Of a stretch of DNA of 64,000 bases, positions 51,294 to 59,654 are shown in pieces. This DNA comes from Treponema sp. (lineage in GTDB: Bacteria; Spirochaetota; Spirochaetia; Treponematales; Treponemataceae), in assembly GCA_017940255.1 (NCBI GenBank), contig JAGAZB010000054.1:1-64000 (forward strand), in the 5' to 3' direction. Position numbers and translations under genes: made by a program. The notes beneath the pieces are model-generated. The model had not been told where the DNA came from. It saw only the letters and a program-made list of their open reading frames with translations, and searched no databases. Within the stretch, counting starts at the first letter, position 1, and each line of letters opens with the position of its first letter.

Positions 51294-52247
51294 ATGTCAA
51301 AAATTTCAGAAACATCAGCAAAAATTAAGTCATCAGTATCTTCAGTTTTTAAGGGAAATGAAGATTTAGTAGATATGATTTTGGCCTGTCTTTTTTCGGG
51401 CGGCCATGTACTTTTAGAAGACGTTCCAGGAACAGGAAAAACCGTACTCGCAAAAGCACTTGCAAAATCAACAGGGCTTCCTTTTTCCCGCGTTCAGTGT
51501 ACTCCAGACCTTATGCCTTCCGACGTTACAGGTTCTTCTGTATGGCTGCCTTCCAGCCAGAAGTTTGAATTCCGCGCAGGGCCTGTTATGTCTTCTGTAG
51601 TTCTGGTTGATGAATTAAACCGCGCCACTCCAAGAACCCAGTCCGCCCTGCTGGAATGTATGGCAGAAAAACAGGTAAGCGTTGATGGTCAGCTTCACAA
51701 GCTGGAAAACCCTTTTTTTGTAATTGCTACACAAAACCCGGTTGAATCAGAAGGAACCTTCCCTCTGCCAGAAGCCCAGAAAGACCGTTTTACCATGACT
51801 CTTTCTATGGGCTACCCAAGCCAAGAAGACGAAGCCGCAATTATTACTGCACAGAACTCTACAACTCACCCGGTAGAAAAGGTTGAGGCAGTGGTAAACC
51901 GTCAGAATATTATAGACTGCATGGAAGAAGCTGTTACAATCCATGTAGAAGAAAGCGTTATGTCTTACCTTCTTGCCCTTGTGCGCCAGACCCGCGCCGA
52001 CTACCGCTTAGCCGCAGGAGTTTCACCCCGAGGTTCAATCGCCCTTTACAAAGCCTGCCAGGCTTATGCCGCCGTAAAAGGCCGAAGCTATGTTGTTCCC
52101 GAAGATATTAAACTTCTTGCCCTGCCCGTTTTCCGAAACCGCATCATTTTAAACAGCGACTCCATGCTCAAGGGCTACAGTGCAGAAAAAATTCTTTTAG
52201 AACTGATTGAACAGATTCCGTTACCTGCTTTTAAGGCTCACGTTTAA
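51294..52247 (+). CDS. MoxR-type AAA ATPase
   Basis: The ATG at 51294 gives 317 residues. It has Walker A EDVPGTGKTVLAKALA, Walker B VVLVDELNRATPRTQSALLE and ATQNPVESEGTFPLPEAQKDRF, the classical MoxR pattern. MoxR ATPases act as chaperones that activate proteins with von Willebrand or DUF58 domains; a DUF58 gene follows 20 nt later. No ribosome binding site is visible. A TATAAT (51282-51287) stands only 6 nt before the ATG, suggesting a leaderless mRNA. Confidence 0.93.
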   Translation: MSKISETSAKIKSSVSSVFKGNEDLVDMILACLFSGGHVLLEDVPGTGKTVLAKALAKSTGLPFSRVQCTPDLMPSDVTGSSVWLPSSQKFEFRAGPVMSSVVLVDELNRATPRTQSALLECMAEKQVSVDGQLHKLENPFFVIATQNPVESEGTFPLPEAQKDRFTMTLSMGYPSQEDEAAIITAQNSTTHPVEKVEAVVNRQNIIDCMEEAVTIHVEESVMSYLLALVRQTRADYRLAAGVSPRGSIALYKACQAYAAVKGRSYVVPEDIKLLALPVFRNRIILNSDSMLKGYSAEKILLELIEQIPLPAFKAHV

Positions 52248-52267
52248 GCAGTTACAGGACATAAAGA

Positions 52268-53356
52268 ATGATTAAAACTTCTACCCTTGTTCCGGCAGCC
52301 TTAATAATCAGTGCCGCATTTACTCTGATTCTCCCCTTTAAGATTGTCCAGTTTATAGGATATTCTGTTTTCTTTTTAATTTGCGCCACTTTTATTTATG
52401 CAAAAATCCTTTCAAAAAGTATAAAAGTAAGCAGACCTATTACAGAACTAAAGCTTGCCTGCAAGGAACATGCAATAATCACTTTGACAATTAAAAATCA
52501 TTCCATGCTGCCAGCCTTTATCTGTTATTACTCAGACACAGCACCTTATCTTTATATTTTTCATAACGGGAATTCGGGACTTTTTACCCTGCGCCCCTGG
52601 GAAGCAAAACAGATAAAATACCAGATTGCGGCCCAGGACCGCGGACTCTACCCCGTGGGACCTGTAAAAATCAGAACTGCAGACCCTCTTGGCCTTTTTG
52701 AAATAGAGCTTGAAGCAGAAGCTACTTTGAATATAACAGTGCGCCCGGCAAGAATTAAGCTTTCTACACTAACCTTTCCAGGCTTCCCTCAGGGAGCCCT
52801 AAAAATTACTAACCCTATTTACGAAGACATTACCATGCGCCGCAGTGTACGAGAGTATATAAATGGTGATGAGCAAAAACGCATAAACTGGAGGCTTTCT
52901 GCCAAGTTTGACAGGCTTTTTACAAATCAGTATGAAGAATCTTATGATGCCCCATTTTTTGTTTTTCTGAATCTTGCAGAAGAAGATTATGATTTAAAAA
53001 ACCGTTCATACTATTCTGAAAAAGCAATTGAAATTGCAGCCGCCATCATAGAAGCTTCCCGCCGCTATAAACAGCGCTGTGGCTTTGCAGCCTTTGCTTC
53101 AGACTTTCCCTATCTAAAACCCCGCGCCCACCAGGCCGACGTAATACTGGATATTCTCTCTCTAATAAAACTTGCCCCAGGTAAGCTGAATTACAATCCG
53201 GAAGCAAAATTCCGCCATCAGCTTCCGGCCGGGACCATGCTTTTTACTGTAGGTCCCCGCGAAGTAGAAAAATACTTTGCAAAAGTAGAGGCAGATAAAG
53301 AAGAATTAACCACAGAAAACCTGAACTTACGAAAGAAGGCCGTAAATGAATTATAA
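52268..53356 (+). CDS. DUF58 domain protein
   Basis: The 362-residue protein has two N-terminal hydrophobic segments (about 7-50), then a beta-rich domain, and the DUF58 core RRSVREYINGDEQKRINWRLSAK (quoted in part; residues about 197-220), with R-E-Y and W-x-x-SAK spaced as usual. Such proteins pair with MoxR. The role is unknown, often linked to cell envelope stress. It overlaps the next gene by 11 nt. Confidence 0.9.
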   Translation: MIKTSTLVPAALIISAAFTLILPFKIVQFIGYSVFFLICATFIYAKILSKSIKVSRPITELKLACKEHAIITLTIKNHSMLPAFICYYSDTAPYLYIFHNGNSGLFTLRPWEAKQIKYQIAAQDRGLYPVGPVKIRTADPLGLFEIELEAEATLNITVRPARIKLSTLTFPGFPQGALKITNPIYEDITMRRSVREYINGDEQKRINWRLSAKFDRLFTNQYEESYDAPFFVFLNLAEEDYDLKNRSYYSEKAIEIAAAIIEASRRYKQRCGFAAFASDFPYLKPRAHQADVILDILSLIKLAPGKLNYNPEAKFRHQLPAGTMLFTVGPREVEKYFAKVEADKEELTTENLNLRKKAVNEL

Positions 53357-54827
53357 AAGTATAAGACTCGCAGAACGATTTATTCTCTCGGCAGTATCCG
53401 CCTCTTTTGTGATAATCATTTTAAATATCTTAAATAATGTCCTTGTAAAAAATCAGCTTTTAGACTTTGTACTGGTAAACTTTTTTACTTATGCAAGCCT
53501 TATAATCTTCAGTTTTATTTTTTCCGCCGGAATGGATTTTTTTGTTAGCAATAAAAGCCGAATTCTCCCACATACCCTGATACTAATAAGCTGTATTATT
53601 GTAATGCTGGTTTTAAGCTTTATGCTGCAGCAGTTTGATGCCCCTTATGCCTTAATTCCAGCCATGTTTGTTCTTTACATAATAAGTGCCCAATTAAACT
53701 CCATTTTTCTCTACCACGATTTATTTTTGGATAGCATAAATGGAATGAAGGGCGAAGAACTCAGAACCTATCTCTTTCATAACAACCTTACCGCCGGAGA
53801 TTTTGGCCGCAGCCTGAAAAAACTACAGACTCTACTTTTTATTTTGGGCTTTATTATTTTTACAAGTCTCTTAGGCGGAAAAATTGCAGGGATAAAACTT
53901 TCTGTTTTTTGCATAGCAATATTAATAATTTTCTATCTGGGGATTTTCACAAGCTTTATGCTGATTGGTCTCTACAACCGCGAAATTTACTATGCATTTT
54001 TGGGATTTGATACAATTCTTGAACACCGCTTTAATATGTTTAAGTTTGCAGGCATTATTCTGCTTGCAAGCAGTCTGATTGGACTAGTCCTTTCTTCAAA
54101 TTCAGCCCTTATAAAAATTACCCCCCTGGAAGAAAAAGAGCGCGAAGAAATTACGATAGAAAATCCTGAATATCATGAAAATTTTGAATATTTTGATTTT
54201 GACATGGGCTCAGATCTTTTTAGCGATTTACCTGAATCAAAATTTGATTTAAGCATTCTCTGGTATATTCTGGATAAGGTTGCAAAAGTTTTAATCGCAA
54301 CAGGAGCAATACTCCTTATTATTTACGGAATCTTCAGACTTATAACAAGCGGCACCATCAGAGCTTTTTTTAGCAACAGAGTTTTGTCCCAATTTATTAG
54401 TCAGCTGCTTTCAGATATTAAAGAATTTTTTAAGATGATTTTTCACTTCAAGTTTGAAAAAGAAGCCGCCTACGCAACAGTAGAAGCGAAATCTTTTAAG
54501 AATGCAATTGGTGAATTTTTAAAGAAATCACGGAAAAGCCGGGAAAAACGAAATGAAATTGACCGCCTTACCAGGCTTTTTATGACTCTGATTGACTGGG
54601 GAAGCCGCCGCCAGATTGAATACAAGGTTACAAGGGCGCCAGGCGAATACACAAAATTTATTAAAGACTATTTTGACTCAAACGACCGTAAAAGTCATTC
54701 AGGCTTTGCCTTCACAGCAGGAGACTTGTTTGAAAAAGCCCTGTATGATAAAAATATTCTTTCTGAAGAAGAAGAAAGAAACTTTGTGCAGGCGGTTAAG
54801 TCCATTACGAGTTATACTTTAAGTTAG
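53346..54827 (+). CDS. Membrane protein of the MoxR/DUF58 operon, DUF4129-like C-terminus
   Basis: The 493-residue protein has about seven membrane segments in the first 260 residues, one more at about 310-335, and a cytoplasmic C-terminal domain with RQIEYKVTRAPGEYTKFIKD, the layout of DUF4129 proteins that end MoxR/DUF58 operons. In other bacteria this part is often fused to transglutaminase-like proteins, which is not the case here. The function is unknown. Confidence 0.75.
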   Translation: MNYKSIRLAERFILSAVSASFVIIILNILNNVLVKNQLLDFVLVNFFTYASLIIFSFIFSAGMDFFVSNKSRILPHTLILISCIIVMLVLSFMLQQFDAPYALIPAMFVLYIISAQLNSIFLYHDLFLDSINGMKGEELRTYLFHNNLTAGDFGRSLKKLQTLLFILGFIIFTSLLGGKIAGIKLSVFCIAILIIFYLGIFTSFMLIGLYNREIYYAFLGFDTILEHRFNMFKFAGIILLASSLIGLVLSSNSALIKITPLEEKEREEITIENPEYHENFEYFDFDMGSDLFSDLPESKFDLSILWYILDKVAKVLIATGAILLIIYGIFRLITSGTIRAFFSNRVLSQFISQLLSDIKEFFKMIFHFKFEKEAAYATVEAKSFKNAIGEFLKKSRKSREKRNEIDRLTRLFMTLIDWGSRRQIEYKVTRAPGEYTKFIKDYFDSNDRKSHSGFAFTAGDLFEKALYDKNILSEEEERNFVQAVKSITSYTLS

Positions 54828-54833
54828 GAAATT

Positions 54834-56216
54834 ATGAAGATTGTTTTTTACAGTACAAATTCGAATATTTTTGATGAAGAGACTTTTAAAATTAAAGTTC
54901 AGCCTCAGAATACCGTGTCCTTCCAGAACTTTTGCCAGGCACATTCTGAGCATAATTTTTTTTGTGTAACTCAAAAACCCGCTATATTTCTGCCGGAAGA
55001 AAAACTGGACAATCAGATTTTTTACCTTCCAAAAGATGCTGACACAAAAACATTTGCAGATATAGTGGCATCTATAAATCCCGACCTTGCAATTGCCATG
55101 ACCTTCTGGATTGAACCTTACGACTGGCTTCCTGTGAGCGATGCTCTTGTTGCAGAAGAACTTAGAGAACGTGGCATACGGACAATCTGTCATTCTGTTC
55201 AGACTGGGCTCATCTGCTTTGATAAATGGAGAACCCATAACGAGCTTACCAGGCTGGGATTTCAAGTAGCTCCAGCAATTTTCTGCGACCACGATTTATA
55301 TTTTTGCGCGGGAAGTAATCGTGAAGTTTTGAGGAATATTTATAAGGAAAGTGTTCTTACTCAGATTCGGGGCCTGCGGCTACCGGTGATTATAAAAGAT
55401 ACAACCGGCCTTAGTTCATATGGCATGACCGTTGCCCATACTTATGGCGAGGTTGCCGGATACCTTAATTCAAAACGAAATAATTCCAATCGACTGATAG
55501 AAGAGTTTATAAGCGGCCGCCAGTTTGGACTGGAGATTTACGGGGTTCCTGGAGTCTACACTGTGTTACCACCTTTTGAGTTCAGTGTAAATCAGTATGG
55601 AATTACCAGCCCCAAACAAAGCGTAAAATACGGACCTTGCCAGCTGCCTGAGGATTTACAGGAAATGATGTTAAAGTTGGCCGAGGGGCTTAAGCTTTGC
55701 GGCGTGGCTCAAGTTGATTTGATTTTAGACGATGAAGGACACTGGCACATTATCGAAATAAACCCCCGTCTCAGCGGAATGACCTTTACCTATGCAGTGG
55801 CCTGCGGTCTTTCTGTTTTTGAGATGATTTACAGAACTGTGATTGAACTGGAAAACACGGTGATTGAGTCTGCTACTACGGTGATTGAGTCTGCTACTAC
55901 GGTGATTGAACCTAAAACTGCGGTGATTGAGCCTGTCGAAATCACCACAAACATGAAAAAACACGTACTAAGCCTTAAACTTCCCTTAATGTCAGACTCA
56001 ATGATGGCCGAACTCCTCCAGCACCCCGGAGTAAAGCTCCTAAATCAAACTAACGACCTGGCTGCAAAACAGGAGCGCGAAAAAGGATTCTGTGAGTGTA
56101 TAATTGCCGCAGACGAAAAATCACTTCTGCAAGAAGTTGTCGCCAGGTTTGAAGAGCTCTTTTCCGGCGACGCAATAATTCTTCAGGCGAAGAAGATTGT
56201 TCACGAATCAAATTAA
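54834..56216 (+). CDS. ATP-grasp protein with internal heptad repeats
   Basis: The 460-residue protein has an ATP-grasp core: VIIKDTTGLSSYGM, LIEEFISGRQFGLEIYGV and IEINPRLSGMTFTYA, with the Asn and Glu for Mg. It resembles carbamoyl-phosphate-synthase-like or D-Ala-D-Ala-like ligases that join an acid to an amine. The product is unknown. At about residues 338-370, five copies of a seven-residue unit (TVIESAT, TVIEPKT and similar) are inserted; the DNA ends in a family C palindrome. It follows the membrane protein gene by 6 nt. Confidence 0.8.
   Translation: MKIVFYSTNSNIFDEETFKIKVQPQNTVSFQNFCQAHSEHNFFCVTQKPAIFLPEEKLDNQIFYLPKDADTKTFADIVASINPDLAIAMTFWIEPYDWLPVSDALVAEELRERGIRTICHSVQTGLICFDKWRTHNELTRLGFQVAPAIFCDHDLYFCAGSNREVLRNIYKESVLTQIRGLRLPVIIKDTTGLSSYGMTVAHTYGEVAGYLNSKRNNSNRLIEEFISGRQFGLEIYGVPGVYTVLPPFEFSVNQYGITSPKQSVKYGPCQLPEDLQEMMLKLAEGLKLCGVAQVDLILDDEGHWHIIEINPRLSGMTFTYAVACGLSVFEMIYRTVIELENTVIESATTVIESATTVIEPKTAVIEPVEITTNMKKHVLSLKLPLMSDSMMAELLQHPGVKLLNQTNDLAAKQEREKGFCECIIAADEKSLLQEVVARFEELFSGDAIILQAKKIVHESN
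55844..55947. repeat. 21-bp tandem repeat and family C palindrome inside the ATP-grasp gene
   Basis: Five 21-bp units based on ACGGTGATTGAGTCTGCTAC run in frame, and the last merges into GGTGATTGAGCCTGTCGAAA plus TCACC, the family C palindrome. This suggests the tandem array grew from a palindromic insertion. Confidence 0.8.
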
Positions 56217-56809
56217 GGCAAGTCTTTACGGTTCACTTCAAAAAGCCCATGGAGTTTGCAGTAGGCGTAAAGCTTACGTACCCGGCTGATTTTAAAGCGG
56301 GCCTGGGCATCTTCTTCCGGGTACAGTTTTACCAGCTGCACTCCCTGATCAGAAAGTGCCACTATAAAAGAAATATAATGTTCCTTTGTCATCGGGTGAT
56401 TGATAGTTACAAAATATTCGTCTTCGACAATCTTGACTTTCAGAGAATGTTCCTCGTCCGCTCTTTCTGCTTCCAGTGGCGGCAAGGTAATTCCACAGCA
56501 GGAAATTACAGCTTCCCCGCTGGTTTGAATAATATTCCCGCAAACAGGACATACATAAAACTTCCCCTTTGCCATATTGCAGGCTTTATTCAAATTTGTA
56601 ATATCCTTGCCGGAAAGAAGTTCAATCACAGAAACATCCAGTGCTTTTCCAAGTGCTTCAAGCAAACCCACATCAGGAAAGCCCTTCCCTGTTTCCCATT
56701 TACTTACGGCCTTGCTCGTTACAAAAATCTTCTGGGCTAGTTCTTTCTGAGTCATCTTCTTGTTTTCGCGGAGCCTTTTGATAACTGCTCCAGTTACATA
56801 GTTGTCCAT
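56213..56809 (-). CDS. XRE-family regulator fused to a superoxide-reductase-like domain
   Basis: The 198-residue protein has an XRE helix-turn-helix (about 7-62; LAQKIFVTSKAVSKWETGKG), a zinc-ribbon-like CPVCGNII...SCCG (about 88-105) and a C-terminal domain with INHPMTKEHYISFI and YCKLHGLFEV. The last two match the iron-binding His and the Cys-x-x-His of desulfoferrodoxin/superoxide reductase. It may sense superoxide or metal and control a nearby gene. It ends with a 4-nt overlap with the ATP-grasp gene (convergent). Confidence 0.82.
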   Translation of the reverse strand: MDNYVTGAVIKRLRENKKMTQKELAQKIFVTSKAVSKWETGKGFPDVGLLEALGKALDVSVIELLSGKDITNLNKACNMAKGKFYVCPVCGNIIQTSGEAVISCCGITLPPLEAERADEEHSLKVKIVEDEYFVTINHPMTKEHYISFIVALSDQGVQLVKLYPEEDAQARFKISRVRKLYAYCKLHGLFEVNRKDLP

Positions 56810-56924
56810 AAAAATCTCCTGAGTAAGAGCCTGCCGGCCGGCGGGTCAATTTATGCTTTGAGAATACCATAGCCGAACACAGGATACAACCTACGCTTCG
56901 TGGAACAGAAAGAAATTAATAGAC

Positions 56925-57131
56925 TTGACCTAATTAAACTTTTTCTGTATTTTCACCTTATGATGTTCAATTTTGTGACTCAGGATACACGTTCTCTTAC
57001 CACAACCACCACAAATACTGATGGCAAGATTAGCGTATGCCCAGGGTACAAAGTGCGATAGTACGAAAGATTGAACAATTTTTAATCTGGATAATCGGCC
57101 ACTTGCCTTCGGGTAAGTGGCCTTTTTTTTT
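56925..57131 (+). ncRNA. Candidate structured small RNA
   Basis: The 389-nt gap 56810-57198 has no good gene. It holds a possible promoter, TTGACC (56925-56930), 17 nt, TATTTT (56948-56953). TGTTCAAT (56964-56971) could pair with ATTGAACA (57070-57077), enclosing about 100 nt. A strong terminator follows (57097-57131; GGCCACTTGCC/GGTAAGTGGCC and nine T). I do not recognise the RNA. The first 100 nt of the gap show nothing else. Confidence 0.35.
57097..57131 (+). terminator. Strong intrinsic terminator
   Basis: GGCCACTTGCC (57097-57107) pairs perfectly with GGTAAGTGGCC (57112-57122) around a TTCG-type loop, followed by nine T. No protein-coding gene on this strand ends just before it. Confidence 0.9.
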
Positions 57132-57187
57132 AGCTTTGCTATAAAACAACGGCCGCCAGCGGCCAAGCCAACTTGTTGGCTAACACA
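57131..57187. repeat. Family A repeat, 3' part only, next to the methyltransferase ribosome binding site
   Basis: TAGCTTTGCTATAAAACAAC, GGCCGCCAGCGGCC, an extra hairpin AGCCAAC/GTTGGCT, then TAACACAGGAGG, which is the ribosome binding site of the gene at 57199. Confidence 0.7.
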
Positions 57188-57198
57188 GGAGGTTTTAT

Positions 57199-58020
57199 AT
57201 GGACTTACACGATTTCAAAGACGTAGCAGAAAACTACGACAGGTATCTTGAGGTTATGTACAGGGAGTTTGACGCTCATGAAGGCTTTCAGGACTTTTAT
57301 CTGGAGCTGGCAAAGAAATATGGCAAAGATGGTGTGATTGATGTTGCCTGTGGAACCGGCGCGGTTTTGCTTTATCTTGCTGAACACGGAGTAATTGCTG
57401 ATGGCACAGATTTGTCTGAGGAGATGTGTCGTATCTGTGAGCAAAAGGCTGCGGCAAAAAATCTTGATTTGAGAATCTTTCCCGGTAATATGACAGAGTT
57501 TGAAGCGGGCAGGAAATATTCACTTGTGATTATTGCAAGAAGTGGTTTTATGCACTTGCCGGACCAGAAGTCACAGATAGCAGCTTTGAAAAATCTTGGA
57601 CGTCATCTTGTTCCTGGCGGCATTCTGACGCTTAATACTTTTGATCCATGGCCCGCTGTGCAGGCTCAGCAGATGAATACAAAGCCTGATGATTACTCTT
57701 TCCGTCTTGAATATGTAAACAGCGAAGGCCACCGCGAAAAAATCTACAATGCGATTTCCTATAATCCCTGGACACAGATTATGAGCGGCAACTGGAAGTT
57801 TGAAACTTATGATGATGAAGGAAATGTGATTGGAGAGCGGATTCGCCCACTCAAAATGCGTCAGACCTATCGCTGGGAAATGTTCCTGCTTGCTGAACTA
57901 TGCGGCTTTGAGGTTGTTGATATTTACCGCGGTTACAAGGGCGACAAGGAAGATTTAAACGACCCGATGAGTGCCGCAAAATACCAGAGTAATCTGATAT
58001 GGATTTTACGTAAGAAATAG
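57199..58020 (+). CDS. SAM-dependent methyltransferase, class I
   Basis: The 273-residue protein has the SAM-binding motif VIDVACGTGAVLLYLAEHG, motif II-like DGTDLSEEMCRIC and IIARSGFMHLPDQ, typical of class I methyltransferases. The C-terminal half (RMRQTYRWEMFLLAELCGFE) is of the small-molecule type. The substrate is unknown. AGGAGG precedes the ATG and comes from the end of a family A repeat. Confidence 0.87.
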   Translation: MDLHDFKDVAENYDRYLEVMYREFDAHEGFQDFYLELAKKYGKDGVIDVACGTGAVLLYLAEHGVIADGTDLSEEMCRICEQKAAAKNLDLRIFPGNMTEFEAGRKYSLVIIARSGFMHLPDQKSQIAALKNLGRHLVPGGILTLNTFDPWPAVQAQQMNTKPDDYSFRLEYVNSEGHREKIYNAISYNPWTQIMSGNWKFETYDDEGNVIGERIRPLKMRQTYRWEMFLLAELCGFEVVDIYRGYKGDKEDLNDPMSAAKYQSNLIWILRKK

Positions 58021-58092
58021 AATATTGTCATTGTCCGGCGGCTCCTGAGCTAAGTCGAAGGGTGATCGGACAATCTACAGATAGGAGAAAAC

Positions 58093-58593
58093 ATGATTAG
58101 ACGAATTGAAAAAGCTGAACTTCCCCTCTGCCTGGATTTTATCCATCTGTGTTTTTCAACAGTTGCAGAAAAGTTTGGCTTTACAAAAGAAAACGCTCCG
58201 GGCCATAATGCTTTTATGCCTTTGGAAAAGCTTGAGAATTTCTGGAACTGGGGCTTTTTGATGTACGGACTTTTTGAAGAAAATCAAAATGGAGAAAAGG
58301 AACTGGTCGGATACTTTTCAATCAGCAAGGATCCGGAAAAAGAAGAAACTTATGTTCTTCATAATCTATGTGTAAACCCTCAGATGAGAAAGCAAGGTTA
58401 TGGAAAGCAACTTCTGGATTTTGCAAAAGAGAAAGTTCGTGAGCTTGGCGGTAAAATACTTTTCCTTGATTTTATAAATGATTATACAGAATTGAAGGAA
58501 TGGTATTTTAAGAATGGATTTGAATTCAAGGGAAGTGTAAAATATGAGCACCTGCCCTTCACTGTTGGATTTGCAGAATGCAGATTACAATGA
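58093..58593 (+). CDS. GNAT family acetyltransferase
   Basis: The 166-residue protein has the acetyl-CoA-binding motif NLCVNPQMRKQGYGKQLLDFA and a late GFEFKGSVKY segment, typical of GNAT N-acetyltransferases. The substrate is unknown. AGGAG precedes the ATG. It is separated from the methyltransferase by a family B/C type repeat. Confidence 0.87.
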   Translation: MIRRIEKAELPLCLDFIHLCFSTVAEKFGFTKENAPGHNAFMPLEKLENFWNWGFLMYGLFEENQNGEKELVGYFSISKDPEKEETYVLHNLCVNPQMRKQGYGKQLLDFAKEKVRELGGKILFLDFINDYTELKEWYFKNGFEFKGSVKYEHLPFTVGFAECRLQ

Positions 58594-58636
58594 GAGCATT
58601 GTCAATGCATATGCGTAAATTTGTAAGCTGGCAAAT

Positions 58637-59506
58637 TTACATTTCCACAGTCTGAATCAGGGCAGAAATTGAGCGGTCTGAAAAATCGCTGGTTTCTGCC
58701 ATTTTTTTGATTTCTTCCGGACTGTATTTTGATTCCGGATACACTACAACTACAGCCTTGTCGCCGTTCTTCAGGAAGTTTGATTCGCCCCAGGCTGTGT
58801 AGCGGGTCGCTCCGATTGAAACTAATATGCGTGATGGTCGGCCTGCGGCTAGCAGGTAGCTGTGAATGTCTTCTGCGGGACCTTCGTCCTGCTGGTGATT
58901 GAACTTGTCCAGCATCCAGTCGGTGAGTTTCTTGTAGATATAGCTGTAATCGCGGACTGCTGAATTTTCGCCGTAATCGTAAACTACGCCCTTACGTATG
59001 AGGAAGCTTGCAATTCGGTAGTCGTTGAGCTTGCTCTTTTCTGTAAAGTCTGTAGAGTCAAAGACAATCTGATTTTCTGAAAAGCCTTTTGTACAAGCAC
59101 CCCAGTTTTTCTTTTCACTGATTTTTTTTGCGCCCTGTTTTCGAATTGAGCAGTCGTTTGAAGCGCCAAAACTTACAGGCCTGAGTTCTACTAACTGGTC
59201 GCCATGATATGTAGCATCAAATATGATTGCGCATTCTGGCTCAATCTGAAGTTTTTCTTCGTCCTTTGGAAAAATAATGCGTTTAGGGTCAAAGGGAAAA
59301 GTATTCAGGAAAGAGGGTACTGAGCAATCCCCCTTACTATCCCCGGCTTTCACAGGAATATAAGTTGGAAAAATAGCTTTTGGCGCATTGGCCTCTGCAG
59401 TTTTCACCTTTGCAAAATCAACAGCCTCGCCGGCCTGCTCCAGGTGTCCTGTAAAATTTCCAGCCACGCCAAAGCATGGGATATCCTTTGTGTCGTAAAA
59501 GTTCAT
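58637..59506 (-). CDS. Conserved hypothetical protein with GVAGNFTGHLEQAGE motif
   Basis: The ATG at 59506 (MNFYDTK) has GAAGGA upstream and gives 289 residues. The start IPCFGVAGNFTGHLEQAGEA and the middle IEPECAIIFDATYHGDQLVE, followed by PVSFGASNDCSIR, recall DUF5718-type proteins and, loosely, the fumarylacetoacetate hydrolase fold. No signal or membrane segment is seen. The function is unknown. Confidence 0.65.
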   Translation of the reverse strand: MNFYDTKDIPCFGVAGNFTGHLEQAGEAVDFAKVKTAEANAPKAIFPTYIPVKAGDSKGDCSVPSFLNTFPFDPKRIIFPKDEEKLQIEPECAIIFDATYHGDQLVELRPVSFGASNDCSIRKQGAKKISEKKNWGACTKGFSENQIVFDSTDFTEKSKLNDYRIASFLIRKGVVYDYGENSAVRDYSYIYKKLTDWMLDKFNHQQDEGPAEDIHSYLLAAGRPSRILVSIGATRYTAWGESNFLKNGDKAVVVVYPESKYSPEEIKKMAETSDFSDRSISALIQTVEM

Positions 59507-59521
59507 AAAAAAATCCTTCAA

Positions 59522-59633
59522 TGAGTGTCATTGTCGGACTTGACCCGACAATCTGTTCTTCTCTGTTTTTGTAAAGATTCCCCGGTCAAGCCTGCGACGT
59601 TTGCCTAGCAAACTCGGTTAGGGAATGACATTA
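59522..59633. repeat. Pair of family B palindromic repeats
   Basis: GTCATTGTCGGACTTGACCC GACAATC (59524-59550) and a second, longer palindrome with ATTCCCCGGTCAAGCC and GTTAGGGAATGACA (59578-59633). They fill the gap between two minus-strand genes. Confidence 0.7.
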
Positions 59634-59654
59634 TTTGTTATGCAGGAATGAAAA

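Noticed and set aside
56930..57166. A minus-strand gene with CGGCGKRTC in the 56810-57198 gap
   Set aside because: No ribosome binding site, it reads through the strong terminator hairpin, and it has no family pattern beyond a short cysteine string.
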